Shown here piece after piece: positions 7,947 through 14,195 of a stretch of 14,195 nucleotides of DNA. Made by a program: the position numbers and the translations under genes. Every line of letters begins with the position of its first letter. Within the stretch, counting starts at the first letter, position 1. Below the pieces are notes generated by a model. It had not been told where the DNA came from. It searched no databases and worked only from the letters and a program-made list of their open reading frames with translations. The DNA comes from Bifidobacteriaceae bacterium (GTDB lineage: Bacteria > Actinomycetota > Actinomycetes > Actinomycetales > WQXJ01). The stretch lies in contig JAISBQ010000067.1 of assembly GCA_031266115.1 (NCBI GenBank), positions 1 to 14,195 of the forward strand, written 5' to 3'.

Positions 7947-9410
7947 GTGGCGGTGCCGACCCTTCGCGACCTTGTAGAGCGTCACACCACGATGGGTGAG
8001 GCCGACCGTGAATGGCTCGGGCGGCTGACGGCGGATTGGCAGATCGTGGCGGACCTTTCTTTCGCCGACCTTGTGCTGTGGCTCCCCACCGGCGACGGCG
8101 AATACGTCGCCTGCGCGCAGTGCCGTCCGGGCACCGGACCGACCATCCATTACGCCGACATCGTTGGTACCAACGCACGGGCCGGCCAGACCGCGCAATT
8201 CGACAGGGTCCTGGAACTCGGGATCATCAAGAAAGATCGCGCGCTCACGTGGGACGCGGATTTCGACATCGGCGAGGAGATTGTGCCCGTGGTCCGCCGC
8301 GGACGCGTGCTGGCGATCCTCACCCGGCAAGTCAACTTGGCCTCCAACCGGACCCCGAGCCGGTTGGAAATCAACTACATCGAGGTGGCGGACGAGCTCA
8401 TCGGGATGATCTCGCGGGGAGAATTCCCCTCTCCCTCGGCGCCGGGCGCGCCCACGCGCCACTCTCCGCGTGTGGGCGATGGGCTATTGCGTCTGAACGC
8501 CGAGGGCGAGGTGCTGTACGCGAGTCCCAACGCCCTATCGGTCTTCCACCGGATTGGCCTCTTCGGAGACATGGCCGGGGCATCGCTCGCGGCGCTCCTT
8601 GAGGACAAGATCGATGCCTCGACCAGCGACAGGGACACCGCGATCTCGGTTGCGCAGGGGCGGGTCCCCTGGCTCACCCAAGCGGATGTCCATGGGACGG
8701 CGATCGCGTTGCGAGCCGTGCCATTGACGGTCAGAGGCATCCGAACGGGCGCGTTGGTGCTGGTCCGGGACATCACCGAATTGCGGCGCCGTGAGCTTGA
8801 ACTCATGACGAAGGACGCGACAATCCGCGAGATCCACCACCGAGTGAAGAACAACCTCCAGACCGTCGCCGCACTCCTGCGTCTCCAGGCCCGCCGGTCC
8901 CATGCGACCGAAGTGCGCGCCGCCCTTCTCGAGGCCCAACGCCGGGTGGCGACGATCGCGACGGTTCACGACATGCTGTCCCAAACCCTGGACGAGACGG
9001 TGAACTTCGATGAGGCGTTCGGACGCAACCTGCGCCTCGCCGCCGATGCCGCATCGGCTGGGGTCTCGGTGCGCACCATCCGCGAGGGTGGATTCGGCAA
9101 GGTGAGTGCCCAGGACGCGACACTCCTCGCCATCGTCCTCACCGAACTGGTCACCAACGCTGTGGAACACGGTTTGGCGCCCCACGGCGGCGGGACGGTG
9201 TGGATTCACGCGGACAGATCCGGTCCGCATCTTGCCGTGACGGTATCCGACGATGGCGTCGGCCTGGAGGGTAACGACCCCTCCTCAAGCGAGGGGCTGG
9301 GCACCCAGATTGTGCGCACGTTCGTGACGGGCGAGTTGCGCGGATCCATCGAGTGGAGGCCGCGGCCGGGTGGCGGCACGCAAGCGGTCGTCAACGCCAA
9401 TCTGCGGTGA
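7947..9410 (+). CDS. pdtaS: PdtaS-type sensor histidine kinase (GAF-PAS-HisKA_2-HATPase)
   Basis: Soluble histidine kinase, 487 aa, orthologous in layout to mycobacterial PdtaS, which phosphorylates the ANTAR-domain RNA-binding regulator PdtaR. The N-terminal GAF-like domain (about 1-150) includes DWQIVADLSFADLVLW and AQCRPGTGPT, both typical of PdtaS. A PAS-like domain follows (about 170-285), then the HisKA_2 box REIHHRVKNNLQT with H297/H298 as the phosphoacceptor region, and a HATPase domain with N-box ELVTNAVEHG (E400, N404), G1 box DDGVGL (435-440) and G2 box GLGTQIV (450-456). No membrane helices are seen. A second GTG at 7953 would give a start closer to the mycobacterial protein, but GGAGA at 7936-7940 is better spaced for 7947. 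The partner pdtaR is not in this window, as expected since it is unlinked in mycobacteria. The gene converges on whiB1. Confidence 0.9.
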   Translation: MAVPTLRDLVERHTTMGEADREWLGRLTADWQIVADLSFADLVLWLPTGDGEYVACAQCRPGTGPTIHYADIVGTNARAGQTAQFDRVLELGIIKKDRALTWDADFDIGEEIVPVVRRGRVLAILTRQVNLASNRTPSRLEINYIEVADELIGMISRGEFPSPSAPGAPTRHSPRVGDGLLRLNAEGEVLYASPNALSVFHRIGLFGDMAGASLAALLEDKIDASTSDRDTAISVAQGRVPWLTQADVHGTAIALRAVPLTVRGIRTGALVLVRDITELRRRELELMTKDATIREIHHRVKNNLQTVAALLRLQARRSHATEVRAALLEAQRRVATIATVHDMLSQTLDETVNFDEAFGRNLRLAADAASAGVSVRTIREGGFGKVSAQDATLLAIVLTELVTNAVEHGLAPHGGGTVWIHADRSGPHLAVTVSDDGVGLEGNDPSSSEGLGTQIVRTFVTGELRGSIEWRPRPGGGTQAVVNANLR

Positions 9411-9440
9411 GACCTTCTGCCGCGTCCTACAGGGCCTGGT

Positions 9441-9486
9441 CACTTGGTGGCAAGTGCGGTCGGGCGCCACCCATTCAGCAGCGCCC
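9441..9486. terminator. Two small hairpins between convergent pdtaS and whiB1
   Basis: CACTTG-GTGG-CAAGTG (9441-9456) is a perfect 6-bp stem with a 4-base loop. GGGCGC (9462-9467) pairs with GCGCCC (9481-9486) around a 13-base loop, and its right arm touches the whiB1 stop codon. Neither is followed by a T-tract. They are plausible bidirectional terminators for a 75-base convergent gap, but stems this short are weak evidence in GC-rich DNA. Confidence 0.42.
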
Positions 9487-9734
9487 TATCCTGCGCGCCG
9501 GGCGCGAGCTGTGCGGCGCTTGAACGCGCGGCGCTCGTCCTCGGACAGGCCGCCCCACACGCCGGAGTCTTGGTTGTTGTCCAGTGCCCACTGTAGGCAG
9601 GTCGTGGCGACCTCACAGCGCCGGCAGACCGCCTTGGCCTCGTCGATCTGTACCAACGCGGGGCCGGTGTTGCCGATGGGGAAGAAGAGTTCGGGGTCCT
9701 CGTCCAGGCAAGCGGCGGCGTGGCGCCAATCCAT
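9486..9734 (-). CDS. whiB1: WhiB1-type iron-sulfur cluster transcriptional regulator
   Basis: 82-aa [4Fe-4S] regulator of the actinobacterial Wbl family. Four cluster-ligand cysteines, C9, C37, C40 and C46, have the C-Xn-C-X2-C-X5-C spacing and match the positions in mycobacterial WhiB1. The GVWGG turn (58-62) and the basic tail KRRTARARR complete the family pattern; the N-terminal MDWRHAAACLDEDPELFFP is also WhiB1-like. WhiB1 binds the primary sigma factor and, in mycobacteria, is essential and nitric-oxide sensitive; that knowledge is transferred by similarity. The ATG at 9734 is chosen because AAGGAG lies 8 bases upstream and the homologous start matches. The frame is open further upstream to 9965 but this would overlap the next gene. 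It lies convergent to pdtaS and downstream of, but separately from, the EccC-like gene, with its own candidate CRP site. Confidence 0.95.
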   Translation of the reverse strand: MDWRHAAACLDEDPELFFPIGNTGPALVQIDEAKAVCRRCEVATTCLQWALDNNQDSGVWGGLSEDERRAFKRRTARARRAG

Positions 9735-9742
9735 GTTCGTAG

Positions 9743-9748
9743 CTCCTT
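9743..9748 (-). promoter_or_regulatory. Shine-Dalgarno site of whiB1
   Basis: AAGGAG on the minus strand with 8 bases to the ATG at 9734. It is the best ribosome site in the window and decides the whiB1 start against longer in-frame alternatives. Confidence 0.85.
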
Positions 9749-9764
9749 GCGGAAGGGGTTGAAA

Positions 9765-9811
9765 GGGCGGTCCGTCAGGGCGAAGGCCAGACCACCGGGG
9801 CAGAACCGCCC
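9765..9811 (-). other. Possible stem in the whiB1 leader
   Basis: On the minus strand GGGCGGT (9811-9805) can pair with ACCGCCC (9771-9765), enclosing about 33 bases and ending 16 bases before the whiB1 ribosome site. It could fold in the whiB1 5' leader if transcription starts near the CRP-like box. No known riboswitch pattern was recognised and the 7-bp stem may be chance. Confidence 0.2.
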
Positions 9812-9850
9812 ACAAGGTTGACAGACAATCGGGCGTTTCACAAGAGCTAA

Positions 9851-9866
9851 TGTCAAGTCCGTCACA
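9851..9866. promoter_or_regulatory. CRP-type palindrome upstream of whiB1
   Basis: TGTCA-N6-TCACA matches the CRP/FNR-family consensus TGTGA-N6-TCACA at 9 of 10 defined positions. It lies 117 bases upstream of the whiB1 start. On the minus strand it contains TTGACA (9856-9851), which resembles a -35 element, but no good -10 was found at normal spacing. In M. tuberculosis, whiB1 is known to be controlled by the CRP protein Rv3676 through upstream sites, which supports the assignment. The box overlaps the stop codon of the EccC-like gene (9862-9864). Confidence 0.6.
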
Positions 9867-12800
9867 AACTCTGCACGGCGATCGATGGCGAGACCGGGTC
9901 CCAAAGATGGTCCACCGGGCGAGGAATCGGTGTCTGAACAGGAACGATACTGCGCGGCGTGACAACCACCCCGAAGCCGGTTGTTCGCGCTCGGCGATGA
10001 TCGATCGCCTCGGTCAACCGTATGCCGAATGCCTCGGCGGAGCCGTGGCTTGCGGGCATGAGGACGATACCGCACGGGCGATTTCGCAGCAGCGGACCGG
10101 TCCCCTGGAATGAGCCCGCGGCTGGCGTGGTCAGCGCCGCCACTAGCCTGCCCGTAGGCGGCAGGGCAGGCGGAGCCGGGATGGCGCGGTCGAGGTTGTC
10201 GGCCACGACGGTCCGTCCGCGTGCGAGGGCGATCTCGATGTGTCGCCAGGCGCCGGGGTCCTCGGCTGCATCAAGCACCAGCGGTGGGGTGCCCGCGTCG
10301 TCGCACTGGGCGGCGATCGACCGCAGGACTGTGGTCCGGCCCGACCCGGGCGGCCCGACGATGCCGATCGGATGGCCCTCGGTGAAGGGGGTTCCGATCG
10401 GGCCGGCGTCGTCGCCGCCGTATCCGAACCACAGCCAGTCGGGTTCACTGGGTGGCAAGTCGGTGACCAACTCGGGAAGCGGCGCGAGGCGAGGGGGTTG
10501 GGCTCGTCCGGCGGGCCGCGGGTCGGTCTCAGCGGGTGGGGAATCGGCGACGGCGACGTGCACCATGACTTCCTCACCGTTGCGAAGCGCTATCGCGCGT
10601 CCCGGCGGGCGGCGTCTTCCGGCCATCTGGGTGCTCACCCCGGCGGCTACGTCCTCGACCCTGTCGATCGTGGGCAGCACGAGCCGAACGGGAAAGTGCC
10701 CCGCCCACCGGCCACCAGCGTGTCGCGCGAGGCAGGTCGCGACGAGCCATAGGCCGGCTCCGTTCCCGCCGGTGCTGAGCGCCTCAAGCGGGTGATCGTC
10801 GAAGCCGGGGAGAGGCATCGTGGCGAGGGTCTCGGCGCCATCCACGATCAGTACCGTCGGTCTCGCGCCGGCATCACCCGTGGCCGGCTCGTCGCGCAGG
10901 AGGCGCCCGAGGCGCGCTACACGCCGTGAATCGTCCACGCCGACCAGCGTCCCGAACCGGCTGTGGTCGGTGAGGTCGGCGAACGCCTCGGGGTCGGCTG
11001 AGACGACCTGGACATCGTGGCCTCCCTCCAGCGCGCTGACCGCGAGCGTGCGAGCGGTGGTGGTGCGTCCGCTCCGCGGCGCCCCAATCGCCAGCACGTT
11101 GCCGTCCTGCGGGCTCAGCATCAGGGGTACCTGACGCTGGTGCTCGGGAATGTCCGCCAGCGCGACAACGATCCCCTCAGGTCCGTCGCTGGCAATCGGC
11201 TGCGGGCAGGGGGCCGAGCCGGGATCAACGGCGCTGGCGTCGCGGACGCACGCCTCGCCCCGCATGCGCACCTCGGTCAGGCTCACGCGCGTGGGCAACG
11301 GCGCAAGCCACGGTGGGCTGGCCCGACGGTATCCGCTATCCGTCGCCATGGCGGCCAGCGCCTCGGCGATCTGGGCGCGGGACGCCATCGGGCCGGGGAG
11401 TGGATCGGCCCATCTGTCCGGCCAGTGGCGCGCACTGGGCCGCGCCGGGATGGGGCTTGTTGCGGTCAGCGCCCGCATGATACGACGAGGGCGCCCTGAA
11501 CTGGCCATGTAGCACGTGCCGGGGAGTGAGGGATCGATTCGGGCGGCATCGGCCGCGTCGATGACATCCATCGAATCGGCATCGGTTGCCACGCGGAAAC
11601 ACACGCGTGAGGCGAGATTGGCCCGCAGTTGCGCCGAGACCGCACCGGCTGGACGCTGTGTGGCGAGCACAAGGTGCATGCCCAGCGACCGACCTTGCGC
11701 GGCCAGCCGCTCCAGGCGCGCCGTCGCGTCCGGCAGTGTTTCGATGAGGTTGCGGAACTCGTCGATCACTACGAGGATTCGCGGCGGTCGATCGGCAAGC
11801 GGCATATCGGCCAGGTCTTCCAGGCCGCGGCGGGCGAGAAGCTGTTCGCGCCTGGTCAACTCCGCGCCGAGCGCGACCACCGCGCGCATCGATTCACCGG
11901 TGTCGAGGTCGGTCACCACGCCTGCCAGGTGGGGCAAGGAGCCCAGGTCCGCGAACGTCGCTCCGCCCTTGTGATCGATTCCCAAGATCACCAGGCGGTC
12001 AGGCGGTGACGTCAGTGCCGAGGCCAACATGAGTCCGCGTAAGAACTCCGACTTCCCCGAACCGGTGGCCCCCGCCACAAGAAGGTGTGGGCCATCCGAG
12101 GGCAGATCGAGCCAGATCGGCCGGCCGTCTGCGCCGATGCCGATGGGTACGCGCGTCCCCGCGTCCGCCCAGCGTTGGTCGGTCGCGTCCAGCGGCAGGG
12201 CGCTGATGATGTCCGGGATGGCGGCGCTGGTGCTACCCCGCCCGGCGAGCCTTCTCGCGAGCTCCTGCGCGCTGGCTTCTCCCAGGGGAAGCACCATGGC
12301 GTGGGCGCCGCCGTCCACTCGCGCGCCGATCAGACCCAAGCCTGACCGGTGGGTATCGACGGCGATCGCGCCAGGCGGTGGCGGTCCGCCAATCACGATG
12401 TGGACCGCCGGATGTCGTGTCGTCTGTTCCTCGCCGCGGTCGCTGGGAGGCAGCCTCGCCATGGTGTCGAGGTGGACGATCACGGTCAGGTCCGGCCGGG
12501 GATCGTCCAGCCACCTGCTCCACGCCCACGATGGCGCGTGTGGCGCGGTCTGGACGGTGAGCCTGCCGGGTGGTCCGGTAGTGGCCTCGGCGAGCAGCCA
12601 TGTGCGGACGAGCATCGTGGCAGCCTCCACGTCGGGACCGACGTGGATCACGTCTCCCGCCTGGGCCGCCACGGGAAACGGTGCCAGGTGCAGGACGGGA
12701 GAACGGTCGTGGGCGCCCACGTCCCCCAGAGCGTCACGATGTGGACCCATGCGCGTCTCGGTGGTGGATGTCCCATGGTCTTCGCAGGGGTCTGCCTGGC

Positions 12801-13683
12801 GCGTCAGCCCGACGGAATCGAGATCGATCACGCTGACGCGGCGCCGAGGTTTGGCGAGCGCTGGGCCGAGAAAGCCGAGCGCCCCCAGCAAGGGAAGCGC
12901 CGCGAAGATCGGGTTGCGTGTGACGGCGATCATGACCGTGCCGATCGCCAGCGCGCCGAGCATCGGGATCACCGCGTCGCGCAGGCGTGTAGGTGTGGGC
13001 CGGGTGCCGCGGCGGTCCGGAACGGTGACCGGCGGTGGGGCCCATACGTGGCTTGCGCCGCCGGGTGGGGCGGACGGCCCCTCGTCGCCCGCGCAGGCTC
13101 CGGTCCATGTGGGCTCCGACCCGGGCCGGGGTCGCAATTGCCAGACGCGGCCTTCCTGGGCCACCAGGGCGAACGGGCGCAGCCGGGTCCAGCGTCCATG
13201 TGAGCGACGCCATCGGACGCGGACGTTGGGGTGGGTCAGGTGAGATCCGCGGGCTCGCGCGACTAGTGGTGTCCCCACCCAGAGGCAATGCCCGGCACGA
13301 GGCAGGACCCACGCGCGCAGATCGGCGTCCACGCGGGTGGCGAGTGGCGGGACGAGTGCGTCGGGACCGCCGGCGGCAAAGGGGACAGCGGTGGCGGCGT
13401 GGGCGGAGGTGAACAGAACCCACTCCCATGTGCCACGGGTGTGGGGGGAATCGGGGGTGCGTTCGGTGGCCACGACCGCCCCTGGGCGTAGGCGGGCGTC
13501 GCCCAGGCGGTCCGAGGGCAACAGGGGGATCGCGCCGACGTACCACTGGCGGCATGCCGACAGGCATGCGGTGAGGGAGGGAGCGGCATCGTCGATGTCC
13601 GTGACCACGGCGGCCCAGGTGGAGCCGGGCGAGGCCCACACATCGTGGTCGCCGTGGTGGGGGCAGGCGATGGTGAACCGCAC
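9862..13683 (-). CDS. EccC/EssC-type FtsK/SpoIIIE ATPase, membrane anchored
   Basis: Large motor-type ATPase (1273 aa from the GTG at 13683) resembling the EccC/EssC engine of type VII secretion. A soluble N-terminal region of ~230 aa precedes two membrane helices (about 237-280). Three FtsK-like ATPase modules follow. Module 1 has an intact Walker A, AGATGSGKSE (K544), an IDHKGG motif, a Walker B VVIDEF (D641/E642) and an ATQRP sensor segment. Module 2 has GAPRSGRTT with R873 in place of the P-loop Lys, and a weak Walker B, IVDGAE (D948). Module 3 has GPPGSGRTT with R1116, and LVLDAAED. There is no FtsK gamma DNA-reading domain, so chromosome translocation is unlikely. No WXG100 substrate, EccB, EccD or mycosin gene is visible here, so secretion is an inference from the motor alone. 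Start is uncertain: GTG 13731 opens the frame 16 codons earlier, but the VRFTIAC segment looks like the natural N-terminus. Confidence 0.82.
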   Translation of the reverse strand: MRFTIACPHHGDHDVWASPGSTWAAVVTDIDDAAPSLTACLSACRQWYVGAIPLLPSDRLGDARLRPGAVVATERTPDSPHTRGTWEWVLFTSAHAATAVPFAAGGPDALVPPLATRVDADLRAWVLPRAGHCLWVGTPLVARARGSHLTHPNVRVRWRRSHGRWTRLRPFALVAQEGRVWQLRPRPGSEPTWTGACAGDEGPSAPPGGASHVWAPPPVTVPDRRGTRPTPTRLRDAVIPMLGALAIGTVMIAVTRNPIFAALPLLGALGFLGPALAKPRRRVSVIDLDSVGLTRQADPCEDHGTSTTETRMGPHRDALGDVGAHDRSPVLHLAPFPVAAQAGDVIHVGPDVEAATMLVRTWLLAEATTGPPGRLTVQTAPHAPSWAWSRWLDDPRPDLTVIVHLDTMARLPPSDRGEEQTTRHPAVHIVIGGPPPPGAIAVDTHRSGLGLIGARVDGGAHAMVLPLGEASAQELARRLAGRGSTSAAIPDIISALPLDATDQRWADAGTRVPIGIGADGRPIWLDLPSDGPHLLVAGATGSGKSEFLRGLMLASALTSPPDRLVILGIDHKGGATFADLGSLPHLAGVVTDLDTGESMRAVVALGAELTRREQLLARRGLEDLADMPLADRPPRILVVIDEFRNLIETLPDATARLERLAAQGRSLGMHLVLATQRPAGAVSAQLRANLASRVCFRVATDADSMDVIDAADAARIDPSLPGTCYMASSGRPRRIMRALTATSPIPARPSARHWPDRWADPLPGPMASRAQIAEALAAMATDSGYRRASPPWLAPLPTRVSLTEVRMRGEACVRDASAVDPGSAPCPQPIASDGPEGIVVALADIPEHQRQVPLMLSPQDGNVLAIGAPRSGRTTTARTLAVSALEGGHDVQVVSADPEAFADLTDHSRFGTLVGVDDSRRVARLGRLLRDEPATGDAGARPTVLIVDGAETLATMPLPGFDDHPLEALSTGGNGAGLWLVATCLARHAGGRWAGHFPVRLVLPTIDRVEDVAAGVSTQMAGRRRPPGRAIALRNGEEVMVHVAVADSPPAETDPRPAGRAQPPRLAPLPELVTDLPPSEPDWLWFGYGGDDAGPIGTPFTEGHPIGIVGPPGSGRTTVLRSIAAQCDDAGTPPLVLDAAEDPGAWRHIEIALARGRTVVADNLDRAIPAPPALPPTGRLVAALTTPAAGSFQGTGPLLRNRPCGIVLMPASHGSAEAFGIRLTEAIDHRRARTTGFGVVVTPRSIVPVQTPIPRPVDHLWDPVSPSIAVQSL

Positions 13684-13917
13684 CGTCCCAGGGTCCCCCG
13701 ACGGCCCCGCACCACGCACCTTGGCTGGCACCTCGTTGTGGATAACCCGACGGATCTCACGGAGCGAACCAGTGATGAGGCAGGCCAGAGCCCTGAGAAG
13801 ACGCTGACCGATGACTCGGCGGACATTCCGGGTGATCTCTCCGCAGCGCGGCGATATCCACGATGTGGACGGTTCGCGGGCCAGGCGGGTCCTGGGGGGA
13901 GTCGCGCCGGACCCCGA
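13684..13917. other. Intergenic region upstream of the EccC-like gene
   Basis: About 234 bases between the FtsX-type stop and the preferred start of the ATPase gene. It holds a perfect DnaA-box 9-mer (13737-13745), a small 5-bp hairpin TCCAC-GAT-GTGGA (13857-13869) and a 6-bp pairing GGGTCC/GGACCC (13887-13892 with 13909-13914) just after the FtsX-type stop that may be part of a weak terminator. No convincing -35/-10 pair or small gene was found on either strand. Confidence 0.5.
13737..13745 (-). promoter_or_regulatory. Perfect DnaA-box 9-mer
   Basis: Minus-strand TTATCCACA equals the classical DnaA-box consensus, 54 bases upstream of the preferred ATPase start (or 6 bases before the alternative GTG at 13731). 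It is AT-rich in a GC-rich background, so chance occurrence is low but not negligible. No second box was noticed nearby, so it is not an origin; at most it could be a DnaA-responsive or titration site. Confidence 0.35.
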
Positions 13918-14195
13918 CTACTCCATGGCGAGGGCCGCGGCAGGCGACGTGCGAGCCGCTCGCCGGCCGGGGAGGGCCGAGGCGATCAGGCCTGCGAGGA
14001 TCGCGCCGCCGAAGACGGCGGCGATCTGCCACGGGTACAGCCCGAGGCACGTGGCGCCCAGGGCCATGGAGGCCACCAGGTAAGCGCCCGCCCACCCCAG
14101 TCCGATACCGAGAGCAATCCCGATCCCAGCGCCGATCCCCGCCACGCTCATGCCCTCAAGGGCGAGCATCCACCGCATCAGCCCGCGGGTGAGCC
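13918..14195 (-). CDS. FtsX-like ABC transporter permease, C-terminal end (5' part outside window)
   Basis: The frame is open to the window edge, so only the last 91 or so codons are present, ending at TAG 13918-13920. The visible part has LTRGLMRWMLALEG, the coupling segment typical before the penultimate helix of FtsX/MacB permeases, then two hydrophobic helices (GIGAGIGIALGIGLGWAGAYL and IAAVFGGAILAGLIASAL) separated by a short loop, and the cytosolic tail PGRRAARTSPAAALAME, a form of the usual P-x-RRAAR-x-P-x-x-AL ending. Such permeases work with an ATP-binding partner, often encoded next door, for lipid, peptide or cell-wall-hydrolase control. The substrate cannot be told. The Met codon at 14178 is internal. 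Confidence 0.85.
   Translation of the reverse strand, partial: LTRGLMRWMLALEGMSVAGIGAGIGIALGIGLGWAGAYLVASMALGATCLGLYPWQIAAVFGGAILAGLIASALPGRRAARTSPAAALAME

Noticed and set aside
9818..9853. Plus-strand TTGACA (9818-9823) with TAATGT (9848-9853) as a promoter
   Set aside because: The spacer is 24 bases, too long for a sigma-70 type promoter, and there is no plus-strand gene downstream.
9735..9965. N-terminal extension of WhiB1 in the same open frame
   Set aside because: The extension has no family match, would overlap the CRP-like box and the end of the EccC-like gene, and the ATG at 9734 has an excellent ribosome site and the conserved WhiB1 N-terminus.
12029..13243. 404-codon open frame on the plus strand opposite the EccC-like gene
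   Set aside because: Low-complexity Pro/Ser/Arg translation with no recognisable motif, antisense to the P-loop and membrane-helix coding of the ATPase.
13732..13917. The frame is open from the FtsX-type stop into the EccC-like gene, hinting at readthrough or an N-terminal extension
   Set aside because: Sixty-two stop-free codons are not rare in GC-rich DNA, the stretch has no ATG, GTG or TTG start and it does not look like protein; a single-stop fusion is not supported.
13757..14095. 112-codon minus-strand open frame overlapping the permease end
   Set aside because: It runs in another frame over the clear FtsX-type coding sequence, whose two hydrophobic helices and RRAAR tail identify the true frame.

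Overview
The window is high-GC DNA with actinobacterial marker genes: a WhiB1-type iron-sulfur regulator, a PdtaS-type histidine kinase, a DUF2505 protein and a multi-domain GH92 glycosidase with FIVAR-like and Ig-like modules. It is therefore from an actinomycete (Actinomycetota). The genus cannot be fixed from this stretch. It is chromosomal in character: no mobile element, CRISPR array, tRNA or rRNA was seen.

Layout. (1) 1-3116, + strand: the 3' part of a secreted GH92 alpha-mannosidase; the 5' end lies outside the window. Two strong hairpins follow (3124-3220) and separate it from the convergent next gene. (2) 3240-4013, - strand: a PAS-AraC one-component regulator. It is divergent, across about 52 bp, from a bifunctional proline-catabolism enzyme, PutA (4066-7353, + strand). 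This is a self-contained catabolic module: putA turns proline into glutamate, and the neighbouring regulator is the natural candidate for its control, because this PutA lacks its own DNA-binding domain. (3) 7373-7897, - strand: a small DUF2505 (START-like) protein, divergent from pdtaS (7947-9410, + strand), a soluble GAF-PAS-HisKA_2 sensor kinase. pdtaS converges on whiB1 (9486-9734, - strand). The pdtaS/whiB1 neighbourhood matches the Rv3220c/Rv3219 pair of Mycobacterium tuberculosis and is probably ancestral. (4) 9862-13683, - strand: a large membrane-anchored FtsK/EssC-type ATPase resembling the EccC motor of type VII secretion. Its first P-loop is intact and its two later P-loops carry Arg in place of Lys. 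(5) 13918-14195, - strand: the C-terminal end of an FtsX-type ABC transporter permease, cut by the window edge.

Regulatory sites worth noting are a near-perfect CRP-type palindrome upstream of whiB1 that overlaps the stop codon of the EccC-like gene, and a perfect DnaA-box 9-mer just upstream of the EccC-like gene. I see no clearly undescribed multi-gene system. The least ordinary gene is the EccC-like ATPase, which stands without visible WXG100 or other ESX genes in this window.
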